DNA of 29,460 bases from a virus. The position numbers were made by a program, and so were the translations under genes. Positions 13,601 to 20,300 of this stretch are shown in pieces. Position 1 is the first letter of the stretch; each line of letters starts with the position of its first letter. The notes under the pieces were generated by a model. It ran no database searches. It was not told where the DNA came from and saw nothing but the letters and a program-made list of their open reading frames with translations. The DNA is taken from positions 1-29,460 of the IMG/VR virus record IMGVR_UViG_3300023116_000230. One strand, 5' to 3'.

Positions 13601-14342
13601 GATTGTATGGGGCAATAAACGACCCGAACCCGTCTGCAACAGAAAGGTCGCCAGAAGGATACAGCTTACCCTGACAGTAGAAGTCGCCAAAGTCTCCAGC
13701 CATCTTATCTACTGTGTTGTCAAAATCTCCCTCACCAACAACCTGCTGAGAGATAGAATAGTCGGCAATGAGGTCTTCGTCAATCTCTCCATCGCTCTCG
13801 ATAGACACTAAAGGAAATGGTATCTCTACTGATAATAATCTGGATAGCTCGCCCTCGCCCTCTAGCAAGATATTTCCATTACCAAATGATTTCGCTATAG
13901 TTGCATTTGGAGGTGTGGGATGACCTATACCACTGGCAACTACACTGTCAATTTGGGCAGTAGTAAAATCAACATCGCCATCATAAAAGATTAATGCAGA
14001 GCCATCAGCGTATGTATTTATGACACTTACTGTCTCTGTAAATGGCACAGCACCAGCTAGACCAGAGATTGTTACTTCCCATCCAGCCTCTACAAATTCA
14101 CAGCTTTCTGGATCAGAGCATCCACTGATGGTAAAGTACGGACCAGATCCATCCAATACTGTACTAAAATTTGCGGTAAGAGTTTCACCCGGAGAAGTAA
14201 TTTTAGAATCGTTCTCAAGAGTGGCAGAAAGTGCCCCCTCATTTAAACCAAGAAATGCATCGACTTCTGCACCACCGGGGCAGGTAGCAGATGTCCCCTC
14301 GATGCACGAACATTCAAGATTTTTTAAGAATGGTTCCGACAT
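1680..14342 (-). CDS. Giant modular tail-tip/adhesin-like structural protein (4220 aa)
   Basis: The ATG at 14342-14340 has an AGGA SD that overlaps the TAG stop of the tape measure gene, so the genes are coupled. Visible modules, with approximate residues: a Cys-rich N-terminus (C11, C13, C21, C75, C81); beta-rich domains to about 970; a LamG/concanavalin-like segment at 976-1152; 'xNLxxxG' strand repeats at 1456-1704; four FG-GAP_2-like propeller repeats at about 1908-2526, with FGxS...hhAhGAP cores followed by GAVFLY-type strands; two GldG/GATase-like alpha/beta segments at about 2627-3014 and 3074-3514; three more FG-GAP repeats at about 3710-4010; and a second 'NLxxxG' strand block at 4129-4220. 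No signal peptide or membrane segment is seen. LamG and FG-GAP folds are known for ligand or glycan binding and protein-protein contact. The position directly after the tape measure suggests the tail tip or central fibre, hence host recognition (inference). It is far longer than usual tail-tip proteins. Two or more ancestral genes may be fused. Confidence 0.93.
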   Translation of the reverse strand: MSEPFLKNLECSCIEGTSATCPGGAEVDAFLGLNEGALSATLENDSKITSPGETLTANFSTVLDGSGPYFTISGCSDPESCEFVEAGWEVTISGLAGAVPFTETVSVINTYADGSALIFYDGDVDFTTAQIDSVVASGIGHPTPPNATIAKSFGNGNILLEGEGELSRLLSVEIPFPLVSIESDGEIDEDLIADYSISQQVVGEGDFDNTVDKMAGDFGDFYCQGKLYPSGDLSVADGFGSFIAPYNQSGNLWSYIDEGVYEGTAKDGGDSNNLSDDLNSYIEPNTIHTEGLFQYNCNLTSLNVRPDHSAFRIRVSAPLSNLESKTPPLYTLYNIRLSDPSGNLIVKYNDIQIKGDANDEYENFSTYSSLPELNAISDRYDWQRRGIPHMHEDVGYQLSFSVRAVSLDDPFTEGFDEGFEDNYITPETFYASGNNYLALDGQPLSTQEVRFINPTRGFRISAVEICNSGGFGPRPENYLPFQVAVRDKGRRLERCIKPNFMPLNTYDTTIYPAVNNNIWENDTLSATNEDVCGAQELIDILKVQNDDRYIKLRTAEGGDVADSGKLILKFKHGRSKVDEITPGDFDFAFDQGTKNIWFSPSGAFNVEKRTEEIQEDSPYFNVESLTLKVLAKKEVGTRDYVLDVVGYSDDKLLNVTSPSGGFIQDPSGVFLNDQFVPHIGQHPVLSGFYGDNSDWTMGGAGLSERDDYFEASGNDHYKLAQYPVVNTTDFQLYEVPLVILDDNVRYGVSRDYSLSSLLEHLYLDIYPLPSGASIAYIELCARYAPADGLNIYTQGGEKIGKAQAGRSEGALFPSGMESYDDILNAGSGYQPISAIAGLPHAYSSPDTIKTNYSRRWRGSEGTVRGPYDLDSFSFGFENPTIDYPFLSGYYKFDSFGPENRYVLSVDMGPSSPSGLGTLSGLCLTDPEIHHNIGWRFASGTLFNDQLPGYSGNYTTTDWTSLSNGSTTFVGNPLYGKIADAFDRVIRISGEAGGQNIDFGPVDVSGGFAIFTRFTPDANVSGVDYDLFDSGVIVSKWSTAEDMDFALGYEDGFLCGYAQDVNGNIITVKDTIKYSGYQFPLNTILTYNDNGNHRLRLYTDNEFGGSDFDVLRATSSPFHKNANDANIVLGYSAGSGVGMNMLVSEFGVSTYSSGVDTLYGFGTNIVASGADKTYKGVNADVFLENSRAKFFDPDESHTNDRYKLWDRVNEDTYNDWAIGDFKWCQFGFGFDQWQKRPNAEHIIFELNHHGSGYSQNNDLPLLSNVDSGVAYHTQMENDFLRFHLSDVQDSFYAVNRRITKNLPVGYKFSERALVVETVIEHKTGAGIEWEACTDIMPSGPQMIVSLYTKKQEPYWTPDEPNWGLVNRKTHYIKPSSCLIKLESVFDYDSICEETDAWTVFPEEPRLKDFSERYFKDDVNQMFVQYDLVYPSGPAFDSRLEMHSSHVRMQDVNICKTANSGTFNLYSSGAYPASNTLNMNIGGFPREVNDSLDLTIQVPFDYDVISEGLPSGFHLNVSGAFQRSEALNLFIPPQSGDISFNLYVSGQIPDIASGSMPLALPVVLGSLDNSLDGNSDTSDPNSPNYGSGNIFGLPLTVYNVDFGESPEGPFLNLNMSASLGDRTSIYRSIPMYLYNRSIGNTQETAASGFINLSMFGRNQIPGSRTTSTMPLYINAPNIIDTDMNLYLHNPLVESLLTSTVNLVTASYNVGSKGAGSAFGLWHNNNYGTGIELEDNSYASLSADNEIRGVDLIGYGSCTGDSPSKAVDAALETDCTVWREETCNEGGIFRAKATYTNSGAINFEGGLGYSGNYYGIRKYTQLLPSTPYFATMSIVTGSTDAIPVPRTFEEWEYGMCGPAWYADGSGCCTEDCNGNIVFSGVKLIGDDAGGVPPSANLYSDSDLIVASGRSIGDKFGQNVAVSEDIMAVAAPNITIPDYGVYPSGGGFGNIEVSGAGAVFLYRRGQDEAGKKADWVLEEQLMLPSGFRKDYIQRTTDNLLSFGDFSISGNKWQIGQEGRQFGESLSLSASGDREVIAVGAPRAKWSRQFDDLVTSGVPTAGMIFADLFAYNKPKLQKVAASAGKFNILWKYFSAPWNAGPDEWYAEIKPNLLVFQLTYSNRDYPNISTDESDWFTHRYIPRLDDLDLLTEVGSGVLGGSGTLADFVASGQPVVFNQMFDTVLDGFFTAFPSGNPNAAAYSGIPAIIGMFKEQTGSTAGALQYADENGTVYNIYDKFQDFYEKHSFASGVTDFVQGIQQSGHLHTVIGKSEDWADTSVELMQDTFDSGRLSTTFTNTTLNRNFITSGVGQIWGNTHGSVVTEFQVPPASGGRVYLFEKERDNFNCVQVIVSPNDESELFDDPESIFGAGYAKTYNDRFGHSVALSKNSEVLAIGSPWNNNPCKIYERSESEIQKVYDNIRRWLVFKGSPFNYAVEYYDSIERASGAAIAKTATYDYIKSPDRFEYRNDVTFWGSSLPEPYQLTFEYGHNDVRYIGTRKFLIDEFAGTSRMGWSCSVDEDGEIVAFGAPTDSFNEFEDINVWGDNVKSWASYHNAGAVRMFHNRKYFPHNEVVEFGRFGNLDRSTHDEERDAGYYDESNWPLIFGSGSTGFSDYQGKDWRRMDFSEIEIPQEAGLAFIITPEVDAASDEIIDNIKDWLELGDRNLVLVGNDPVWEDNGLYKESNDIINKILEKLGSRMRIQAAKDQSYSIQGCVSQQDLNDDKYNATASFLPAYSTARTIEYDGKYYVKGVGDIRIDLSRDGLEDYFATIGCPDGASCNGSPQIINTKCEFPLDGNRGDLRAEWNDSCVLTTPKTCKVVRYQRNWPFLFNNFTPICDDTPQPLFFKQDQSPTPVLTTAEHLPDIYWFEPATSGLQCDYEQRYKYKVTRKNETDISLAEVNEDEIAFSIQEDTDSSISGLFNEFTFGGDMFDPDTLNGRDGILQATGTSSTSERTVRETVYPDHIFALVESGKKSDGTLNNSRVYILAGQWPEDDASRGITHPTNNDDKNTEFYLNMIRKNCDEVAKGIQINGFTGRSSLNSAYNYDGSSTDHSLGNKINVELLLAGGYFKENQPMSALNDQIDFAWLAFPSGKPSSSDFASLNSWLDTGEKKLIITYNADNEEDAQETADRIDYLCSGLGVTSRPMFLPKQGEYHRESVVETYGRETSSQIVNYATDSVSGCDDGYAWTFPNYQFATSLSGIEFSEKTGGEGSDLGLADKKSIVPLSGGADFERIISFNNPVIQTYKEYTSRNNWTIDGNASVKFPIEPGSGYRVWVNWVSETKFEEFGICLDTPTEIQREGNFGTASTSFDSCGTITELNKTTTFTPSQFVFDFRTDEVQNITELELQFNTNRWSSFIDAKLLSGIPLPPSTPRILSVSGAPLEVITTISTTTSSGLVPDGPPIPVNCMYIVNPAQSGYIPGESRPVKHKSQLYCGDIPFDDPDCLEASVDWAQEEIEDGPVIVAEEFENFTSFRNGSRRSKIILISDSTLLQGQCPHYRAAATQGNQSFVRNLYPPSPEESRDGSVGFGGGAGSPQGQAGGFDLGIPRNTVAGKNWEFTQKIRAPERGSTAKYVAVSGSSIGAGTLCPSRLWGGNGVVGSLGLYSDNEDSYDPTTLTRPEEIKEPLKIQARKEEFFNNDALGTHGVYPRFSGDFLDIVNYQGGIYQDYDLLLDLNDDTDKDFIVDAGIGGGMTELMKIENTDYLDYDIFNSGCPGDLFGYSIEINDGKLIVGAPYNAFTAETAVSGISGVVQWHEIQNGEAGSGAKIGADGGAGAAFVYNNTDNGRNVIAEGLPWEFGAKIKPDNVNVGIYDFSPSPIEVLEAERGPHQIADPSFILEYGRRGDRFGFSVSMDCDMAAIGAPNHDFATLHHHIYSGAVAYNGSGLSTAFQRKSFNGEYDIPSHSFYDLADSGIRVDQFNNNSGLMILNGGAVYNYRNELVDFGARTQEWQFAEKLYAVGYQDRIQTDIDDDGLGGFILTASGSDNDNFGKSVAIYRSFRGDSDYTLVIGSPNHDWPTSGNHPTSGLANAGSAYTFDAMLREQIPAIPNSGGWIDAHVFGNKKPKESTDRLETRVYQNVSGDPIEYKISGIIFSNQNGDIFLEVSGFDPSRKGFVAHRPYVKEVDLKILFGTQEDGSMNLVASGRPVLESGNMNLSMLGASSANVYNTLGLNNFGVSGIASADGIDQSGLFLNISAPSGPLPSSLNLVMGSTATTDSLDLRIRGF
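1683..1957 (-). repeat. C-terminal 'xNLxxxG' beta-strand repeats of the giant protein
   Basis: Residues about 4129-4220 contain repeated short strands of the same pattern: SMNLVASG, NMNLSMLG, GLFLNISAP, SLNLVMGS and the final SLDLRIRGF. They match the strand repeats at residues 1456-1704 of the same protein, so the two blocks probably share an origin. DNA identity between units is low, so this is a protein-level repeat. A beta-prism or fibrous fold is likely but not proven. Confidence 0.6.
2311..3213 (-). repeat. FG-GAP_2-like beta-propeller repeats, second group (3 units)
   Basis: Three units lie at about residues 3710-3733 (GDLFGYSIEINDGKLIVGAP), 3838-3861 (GDRFGFSVSMDCDMAAIGAP) and 3979-4010 (NDNFGKSVAI...LVIGSPNHDW). 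Each has the FG-x-S-h signature, then the hhhGAP/GSP strand, then a GGAVYNY, GAGAAFVY or NAGSAYTF strand. This is the order in FG-GAP_2 repeats, which lack the DxDxDG calcium loop of classical integrin repeats. With the first group there are seven units, the usual number for an integrin-alpha-type propeller. Confidence 0.72.
3800..5123 (-). other. Second GldG/class I GATase-like alpha/beta segment in the giant protein
   Basis: At about residues 3074-3514 the first half reads DFAWLAFPSG, then LNSWLDTGEKKLIITYNADN, then IDYLCSGLGV: a hydrophobic strand, a helix with a WLDTG turn, a second strand, and a helix ending in LG. About 300 residues later, after a beta-rich insertion, come GPVIVAEEFE, SRRSKIILISDSTLLQGQC and NQSFVRNLY. 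The order strand / W-L-xx-G / strand / LG, then S-R-hhhhh-S-D and Nxx(F)xxN, resembles the GldG/DUF4350 fold. The identification is by pattern only. Confidence 0.35.
5300..6464 (-). other. First GldG/class I GATase-like alpha/beta segment in the giant protein
   Basis: At about residues 2627-3014, GLAFIITPEVD is followed by IKDWLELGDRNLVLVGNDP and IINKILEKLGSRMRI. After an intervening Cys-containing region come HIFALVES, SRVYILAGQWPEDD and NTEFYLNMIRKN. This matches the second segment element by element: WLxxGxxxLhh, then LG, then SRxxIL, then NxxFxxN. The two look like a diverged tandem duplication. The region between their halves includes the GCPDGASC motif. No catalytic Cys-His-Glu triad can be assigned, so a structural or binding role is more likely than an enzymatic one. 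Confidence 0.35.
6765..8621 (-). repeat. FG-GAP_2-like beta-propeller repeats, first group (4 units)
   Basis: Four units lie at about residues 1908-1928 (GDKFGQNVAVSEDIMAVAAP), 2013-2040 (GRQFGESLSL...EVIAVGAP), 2369-2394 (NDRFGHSVALSKNSEVLAIG) and 2503-2526 (RMGWSCSVDEDGEIVAFGAP, where FG has become MG). Three are linked to typical following strands (GAVFLYRR, GRVYLFEK, GAVRMFHN). The first strand is followed by WVLEEQLMLP, matching the W-E-Q-L end of FG-GAP_2 units. Large insertions separate units 2 and 3 (about 330 residues) and units 3 and 4. Confidence 0.75.
9229..9975 (-). repeat. Internal 'xNLxxxG' beta-strand repeats of the giant protein
   Basis: Residues about 1456-1704 carry a run of short amphipathic strands ending in Gly, Ser or Pro: TFNLYSSG, TLNMNIGG, SLDLTIQV, GFHLNVSG, ALNLFIPP, SFNLYVSG, FLNLNMSA, GFINLSMFG, DMNLYLHN, TVNLVTAS. 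Spacing is irregular (about 15-30 residues) and codons differ, so this is an old protein-level repeat. Such strand arrays are typical of beta-prism or fibrous adhesin stalks. Confidence 0.65.
10885..11415 (-). other. LamG/concanavalin-A-like domain in the giant protein
   Basis: Residues about 976-1152 read DRVIRISGE, then VDVSGGFAIFTRFTP, VIVSKWS, DFALGYEDGFLCGYAQD, HRLRLYTDNE, ANIVLGYSAG and MLVSEFGVSTYSSG. This strand order (F-tIffrf-P, K-w, fal-y-dg-l, lrlY-nG, i-lG, E-gvy) is the usual Laminin_G_3/concanavalin-like jelly roll. The family commonly binds carbohydrate or protein ligands. Binding residues cannot be assigned by eye. Confidence 0.55.
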
Positions 14343-14351
14343 TTATTTATC

Positions 14352-17300
14352 CTAAAGTACAGAGTCCTTCTTGACTAGATCACCAGAATTATTTGCTTTG
14401 TATTTTTGAATCTCATTTCCTACTTCGGTCAACAATCCATCCTTGATATCATCTTTCAAGGTTTCAAGGAATGATGCACCATTGAAGTTAACATTAATAT
14501 TTGTTGGATCTAAGGCCACATTAAATTTAGTGTTTACCAATTTCTCTACCGTTTCTGCAAATCCTGAGAAAATATTTGTTAAACCCGGAAGTGCGTTAGT
14601 AAACACATTAGCAATTCCATCTACAAAACCGCCATCGTTATAGTATCTAACACTACCACCGCCACTCAAAGCACCCGGAGCACTTGCTCCACCACCAGTA
14701 TTCATTGCCCTTAAAATTTGTAAGTTATTACCTCTATTAACTGCCGCACGATTAACAACAAATTCTCCCGGCGTTAACATGGCTGGAACCGTATCTGTTC
14801 CACGAGGAACGAACATTCCTCTACTTGCATAAACAACTCCACCTCTCGCTAACGCCTGTGCTGTCTGAGCACTTTGAACTTCTCCCAACTTCCTGTCAAA
14901 CGACAACTGAGCAGCATTAATTGTAGCGTCTTGGATTGCTATTTCAGCCTTGGCAAAAGCGGCTTCTTGTGATGCTAACCCACCCAATGCTCCAGCTAGT
15001 TCTCTTCCTTCTGCTTTTAATGCTTCTTCTTCTGCTGTCGTACCAGATAATACACCAGTTCCCTGAATTCCGAACCTTTGTAAAGTTAAGTCTTCTGCAC
15101 CACGGAGTTGCTGGTCAGATAACCCTTGTCCCTGAAGGGTTTTAAATCCAGCACCAAGGGCACTAGCACTAAACAGCCCAGCAAGCCCAGCACTACCAGA
15201 TGCGAGTGCAGCACCAGCACCAGCAGCGGCCTGTTGATCCAAGAACCCTTCTACATCTCCACTGATTAATTTATCAAGGGCACTTTTCTCTGCGGCATTT
15301 TTCTGCTTAACAATATTAAGCTCTTCTTTGAGTAGGGAGATACGTTGTTTTGTAAACTGAATTAATGCCTTGTTTGCAGCTTGAGCTTCTGGTCTCTTGT
15401 CTGCGGCAAATCCACCAACACCTTGGAATGGACCGCCTTTTTGTAGACCTGCACCAGCAGCCAATGCACCGCTAATAACTTGATCTGTTTGATCTGCGAA
15501 TGTCTGACCAATTTGAGCAGCAACAGCATTGATATCGGCAGCATCTCCAGTTGTAAGCTGTGCCCCTAAACCACCTAGTCCACCAATATTATTAAACTGA
15601 GCAATTCTAGCTCCCAACTGTTGCTCGCCGGTTAGCTTGGAGCCACCAAATGACTCAAACACTTTAGCTGCTTCTAGCTGTGTTTCAATAGCTTGGTTTG
15701 CAGCAGCGGCAGCTTTTTGTTCTAACTGTTCGCGATCCGCATACAACTTTGTCATGGTCGCATTGTGCTGCGACTGAAGTTTTACTGCTTCTCGGAAACC
15801 TTTAGATAATTCTTGACCATCTGCTAGAATTTGCTGAGTGAGTGCATCTAAGTCGGCATCACTAGCATCGCCCTCAATACCGGCAACATTTTTACGAATC
15901 ACTGCTTCAAGTTTGGTTTTGGTTGCATCGTCTGCTTTATCTGGAATAGCATCAAGCAATGCCTGTTCAAGCTGCTTTTTTCCTTCATCACCTTTTGCAA
16001 GTTCTAGACCGCCTAATTGGGCAGCAGCATTTAGACCAAACTTGTTAGTTGCTCTTGCAACATCAGCCTGACCACTAATAGAGGCGGCTAATGGAGATCC
16101 AGCAGGTAAAGAAGACAATAGTGCAGCTTTGGACTGATTGATTGCATCGGTAGCATCAACGCCCAGTTTTCCACTAGCATTGTCTAATTCTTCAGATAGT
16201 AGAGCCAAACTATTAGCACCAGTTTCTAACCCAGCAACTAGTTGGGCGGAAGCATTAGCAGCAGCACCAAAAGCTGAAACGATTTTGGTTGCATCAAGGT
16301 TTGCTTTGTTTAATTCTTGTTGAGCTTTTCTATTTGCTTCAATTGTGTCAACTTGTGCCAATAATTCTTTTCTTAGTGCTTCGTTACCACCAGTAAGGTT
16401 AATAGCTTGCTGTCTTAAGTCAGCGACACTTACGCCTAACCCATTAAGTCTCTGTATTTCGGCTCTGGTTGCTGAATCTATTGCTTTATTTGCTTTGTCT
16501 CTGGCTGGTCCTGTAAGGTCTTGAGCTTCTGCCCTAGCTGTGGCAAATGCCTCATTAACACCAGACAGTGCCTGACCTACATTTTGACCGCCCTTAATTT
16601 CTTCTGCTGAAGACCCTTGTCTAGATTCAATAAATCCAAACGCACTTTGGAATTGAGCTTGTTCTTTTTTCTGTGCTCTTCTTTCTACAAACCCTTCTGG
16701 ATCAGAAAATGCTTCGATAAACCCTTGAAGAGTGAATACTTCACCAATTGAACTAGCAACAGAGGCTTTACCAGCAGCTTCGACTGCACCGGCAATATTA
16801 TCACTGGCTTTAGCTTGCTCTTCTGCACGCTTGAACCACTGCTGGAACCCATCGGCAATTTGACTACCAACGGCAGCAATGGCAGCGACAGCAGCAACTC
16901 CACCGGTAATAACGCCACTAGCACGACCAATACCCCTCTTTAGGGCACCACCGGCTCTACCAATACCCCTCTTTAGGGCACCACCGGCTCTACTACCAAG
17001 GTTTCTGATTCTTTGAGCTAATCCACTTATAGCTTTAGCAGTGGCACCTACAGCTTTAGCAGAACCCTTCACGATTCTGGTAAAAGCGGTTTGCTTGTTT
17101 ATAAATTTAACAACCCCAACGGCTCCTCGCCCAAAACCACCTGCTAATTTGTTGGCACCATCTTTAAGTTTTTTAGCTCTTTCACCAACACGACCAAGTG
17201 CTTCTCGTGCCGCTTTGAGATTCTTCTCGCCTCCAATAAGTTGGACACCAAATTTCTTAAGCCCCTCAGTTGCATTTTTTGCCTCTTTAACTACTTTATT

Positions 17301-20300
17301 TTTTACGTTTGTTCCAAATGCACTCAATGCAGTCTTTGCTTCGTCAGCTTTTTGTGCGGCATAGCCAAAACCTGCTATTGCAACGTTTTCAATTGCACTT
17401 CTAGCCTCTTTAGCTTTTTTGGCTGCATCGGCTGTCGCAGCGGCTGCTGCCTGCTCCTCTTGTTTAACCTTCTCTAAAGCTAATTGATATAAGTCTGCTT
17501 GTGCTGTTGCAGAACCAGCAGCATCGGTTGATGCAGCTATCTTATCATCTAAACTTTTTATTTGCTCATCTGCTTTTGCGGCAGTTGCATCTAGTTCGGC
17601 TATTTCCGCTTTGAGTTGTTGTATTCCCGGAGCATCTTCAAAAACTGTTCCTTCAAACGGCTCAATTTGTTCCCGTTTTTGGGTCGCAGTCAACTCAGCG
17701 AGCGATTTTAACCCCTCAAGCTGCTTCTTGTCAGAACCAAAATCTTGTACATTTTGAAGCTCTCGTGTAGATGTAGCTCTAAGACCTTCAATTTCCCCAC
17801 TAATTTCTGATTTCTCTTTTGCAACCGCCACTGGGTCATTAAAATTAATACCCGATTTTTCTGGTGAAAAAGCCCGATCCACGAATTCCTGCTCGGAAAG
17901 GCCCGACGCCTTCACCGCATCGGGGCTTAAAGCCTGCTGCCCCCCTTGAACGTTTACAACTTGTGCATTGATGTCAGTTTCTTTTTGAGCATTGGCAGCG
18001 TCTTTTGAAGATTGGGCTAGATCTTCAGTAGCATTAGTAGCTTCCTCACTCTTTTTGGTAGCGTCTTCTGTTCCAAAAGCCCATTCCTTAATAGCTTTAT
18101 TTGCTTGGAACGCAAGAACACCAATAGTGCCAACCTGAATCAGTGCCTTGAGACCATTTTCTAAACCAATAGTCCAAGCAGCTTGTGCATTAGTAGCCTC
18201 AAGACTTTTGTCACCAAGTTTTTCAACGGCGGCTGTAGCCGTTGCAGCAACGGTACTAAGAATAATAAGACCCGAACCACCAAAACCGCCACCACCAGCA
18301 GTGCCGCCGTTAGCAAACGTTTGAACAGCACCGCCTTTAGCAAATCGAGCAACGCCCGTTTTGTTCATGCTGTTAAGATTGCCGTAACCGATGCTCTGTG
18401 CGGCTTTCTTATTTACGACAAATTCACCCGGAGTCAGAAGGGCTGGAACGGTATCACCAGAACCGGGGATGCCTCCACCTTTGTTTCTTTTTAGCCCTGA
18501 TTTTAATTTACCATCTGGACCAGCTTTAAAACTCTTAACCAATCTAACACCAGAAGATGAAGTATAACCAAAATCATTTAAATCATTTTCTGTTTTCTTA
18601 AGAATACCTTTGGTGAACTCGCCCCTAGCTCTTTTACCTTCTGCTTTCTTTATTTTTCTAATTCTTGGATCTGGTCCAAATAACGCTTCTAATTTATTGA
18701 TTTTTCTTGATAAAGAACTACTAGGAAAATCGAAGTTGGTTTTACCACCAGCAGCAATGGCACCTGTTAAGGCACCGACCATACCTTCAAACAAATAACC
18801 AGAAACGGTAGAAACTACAGATTGGTCATCGACAAGACTTTTCTGAACCTTAGATAAGAGACTGGTATCAACTTTGAATTCAGGTTTTAAGTCAAGGAGC
18901 TTTTTCCTGTCTACAATTCCAACTGTTCTTTTTATAGCTTCTTTTAAACCCTTCTTAGCTCCCCTATCAGCAGCTTCGTTGTATTGAGAGTTCTTCTTTA
19001 GATCTCCAGCGGCAGGGTAAAATTCTGGGAACCCCGCATTAGCGTCTATTTGTGCTGGAACGCCTCTTGCTAAAAGTTGCTTAGTAGCTTTGGGGTCTAA
19101 ATTTTGATTCGCCGCTAATCTACGAATTGTTTTTTCATTTGTAAAAGTAAATTTATATGGATTATTGGCTCCAGAGGGTACAAAACTAGAGTCTTGTCTA
19201 CCTGCTGGGTTAAGAATAAATCCACCGATTCTGTCTTTTCTTAATGCTAACTTTAATGGGTCTTTTACTGTGAAATTTGATATGTCTCTAGTGGTTCTGA
19301 GAGGTGCTTTCACTCCCCTACCAGTTGTACCGTTATTAAAACGATTCTCATTCATCGCCTGTAGTGTGCCAGCACCTAACTTCTGGGCACTACTTTTCTT
19401 GATAACAAACTCGCCCGGAGTAAGCATAGCAGGTACAGTATCTCTGTTGCCCTGCCCCGGAACGAAACCTCCCCTAGCAAACTGTTGGATAACACCGCCC
19501 TGATTTTTACCCAGACCTCTAAGGGCAGAGCCAGCACTAGAAGCAAAGCTACCAAGACCCCTAGCAAATTTAAAGGCAGCAAGGGCACCGATTAGGGGAA
19601 TAAGTGGCCTTATAGCATCTGCCACCTTGATAAGAGCACTCGCAACTTCTAAAGCAGTACGAGCGAACAATTGGAAAGAGTCACTTCCAGCAATACCACG
19701 AACTAAAGCGAGAAACTCTTCTTTGACCTTGGTAATTTGAACAGCTAATGCCTGCTGTGCTTTTTCTGCATCTGCGGATAAACTATTCTGCCCCTCTTGT
19801 GCCACATTAAGAGCATCAACAGCAAGTCCGTACTGCTGAATAAGCGGGATAACCTTACCAATCTGACGGAAACCACCAAGTTCTTCTGCCACTCTAACAA
19901 AGGTAATATCACCCTGTTCAAGACCAGCAAATGCTTTGTTAAGCTGTTCTACCGCTTTTAACGGTCCAATAAACTTACCATTAACATCAAGAAGTTCAAC
20001 ACCAAACTGTCTAAGAAATTCAATCGTCTTTGGACGCTGAATACGAGTAAAGATAGTACGCAAACCAGTTGCAATACTTTCAGAACTTTCACGAGTCGTA
20101 GCACGAACAGATGTGAAAAGTGCGAGCAATTCTTCTAGCTCACCACCCGCAGATTTAAACACACCACCAAACCTACGAACAGCAGAAATCAAGTCACCAG
20201 ACTCAACGGCAAACTGACCAGCAACTGCATTAATAGCACCAAGCTGTTTTTCCAGCCTACCAACGCCGCCCTCAAACTGAGCAAGAATAGCAACCGCACC

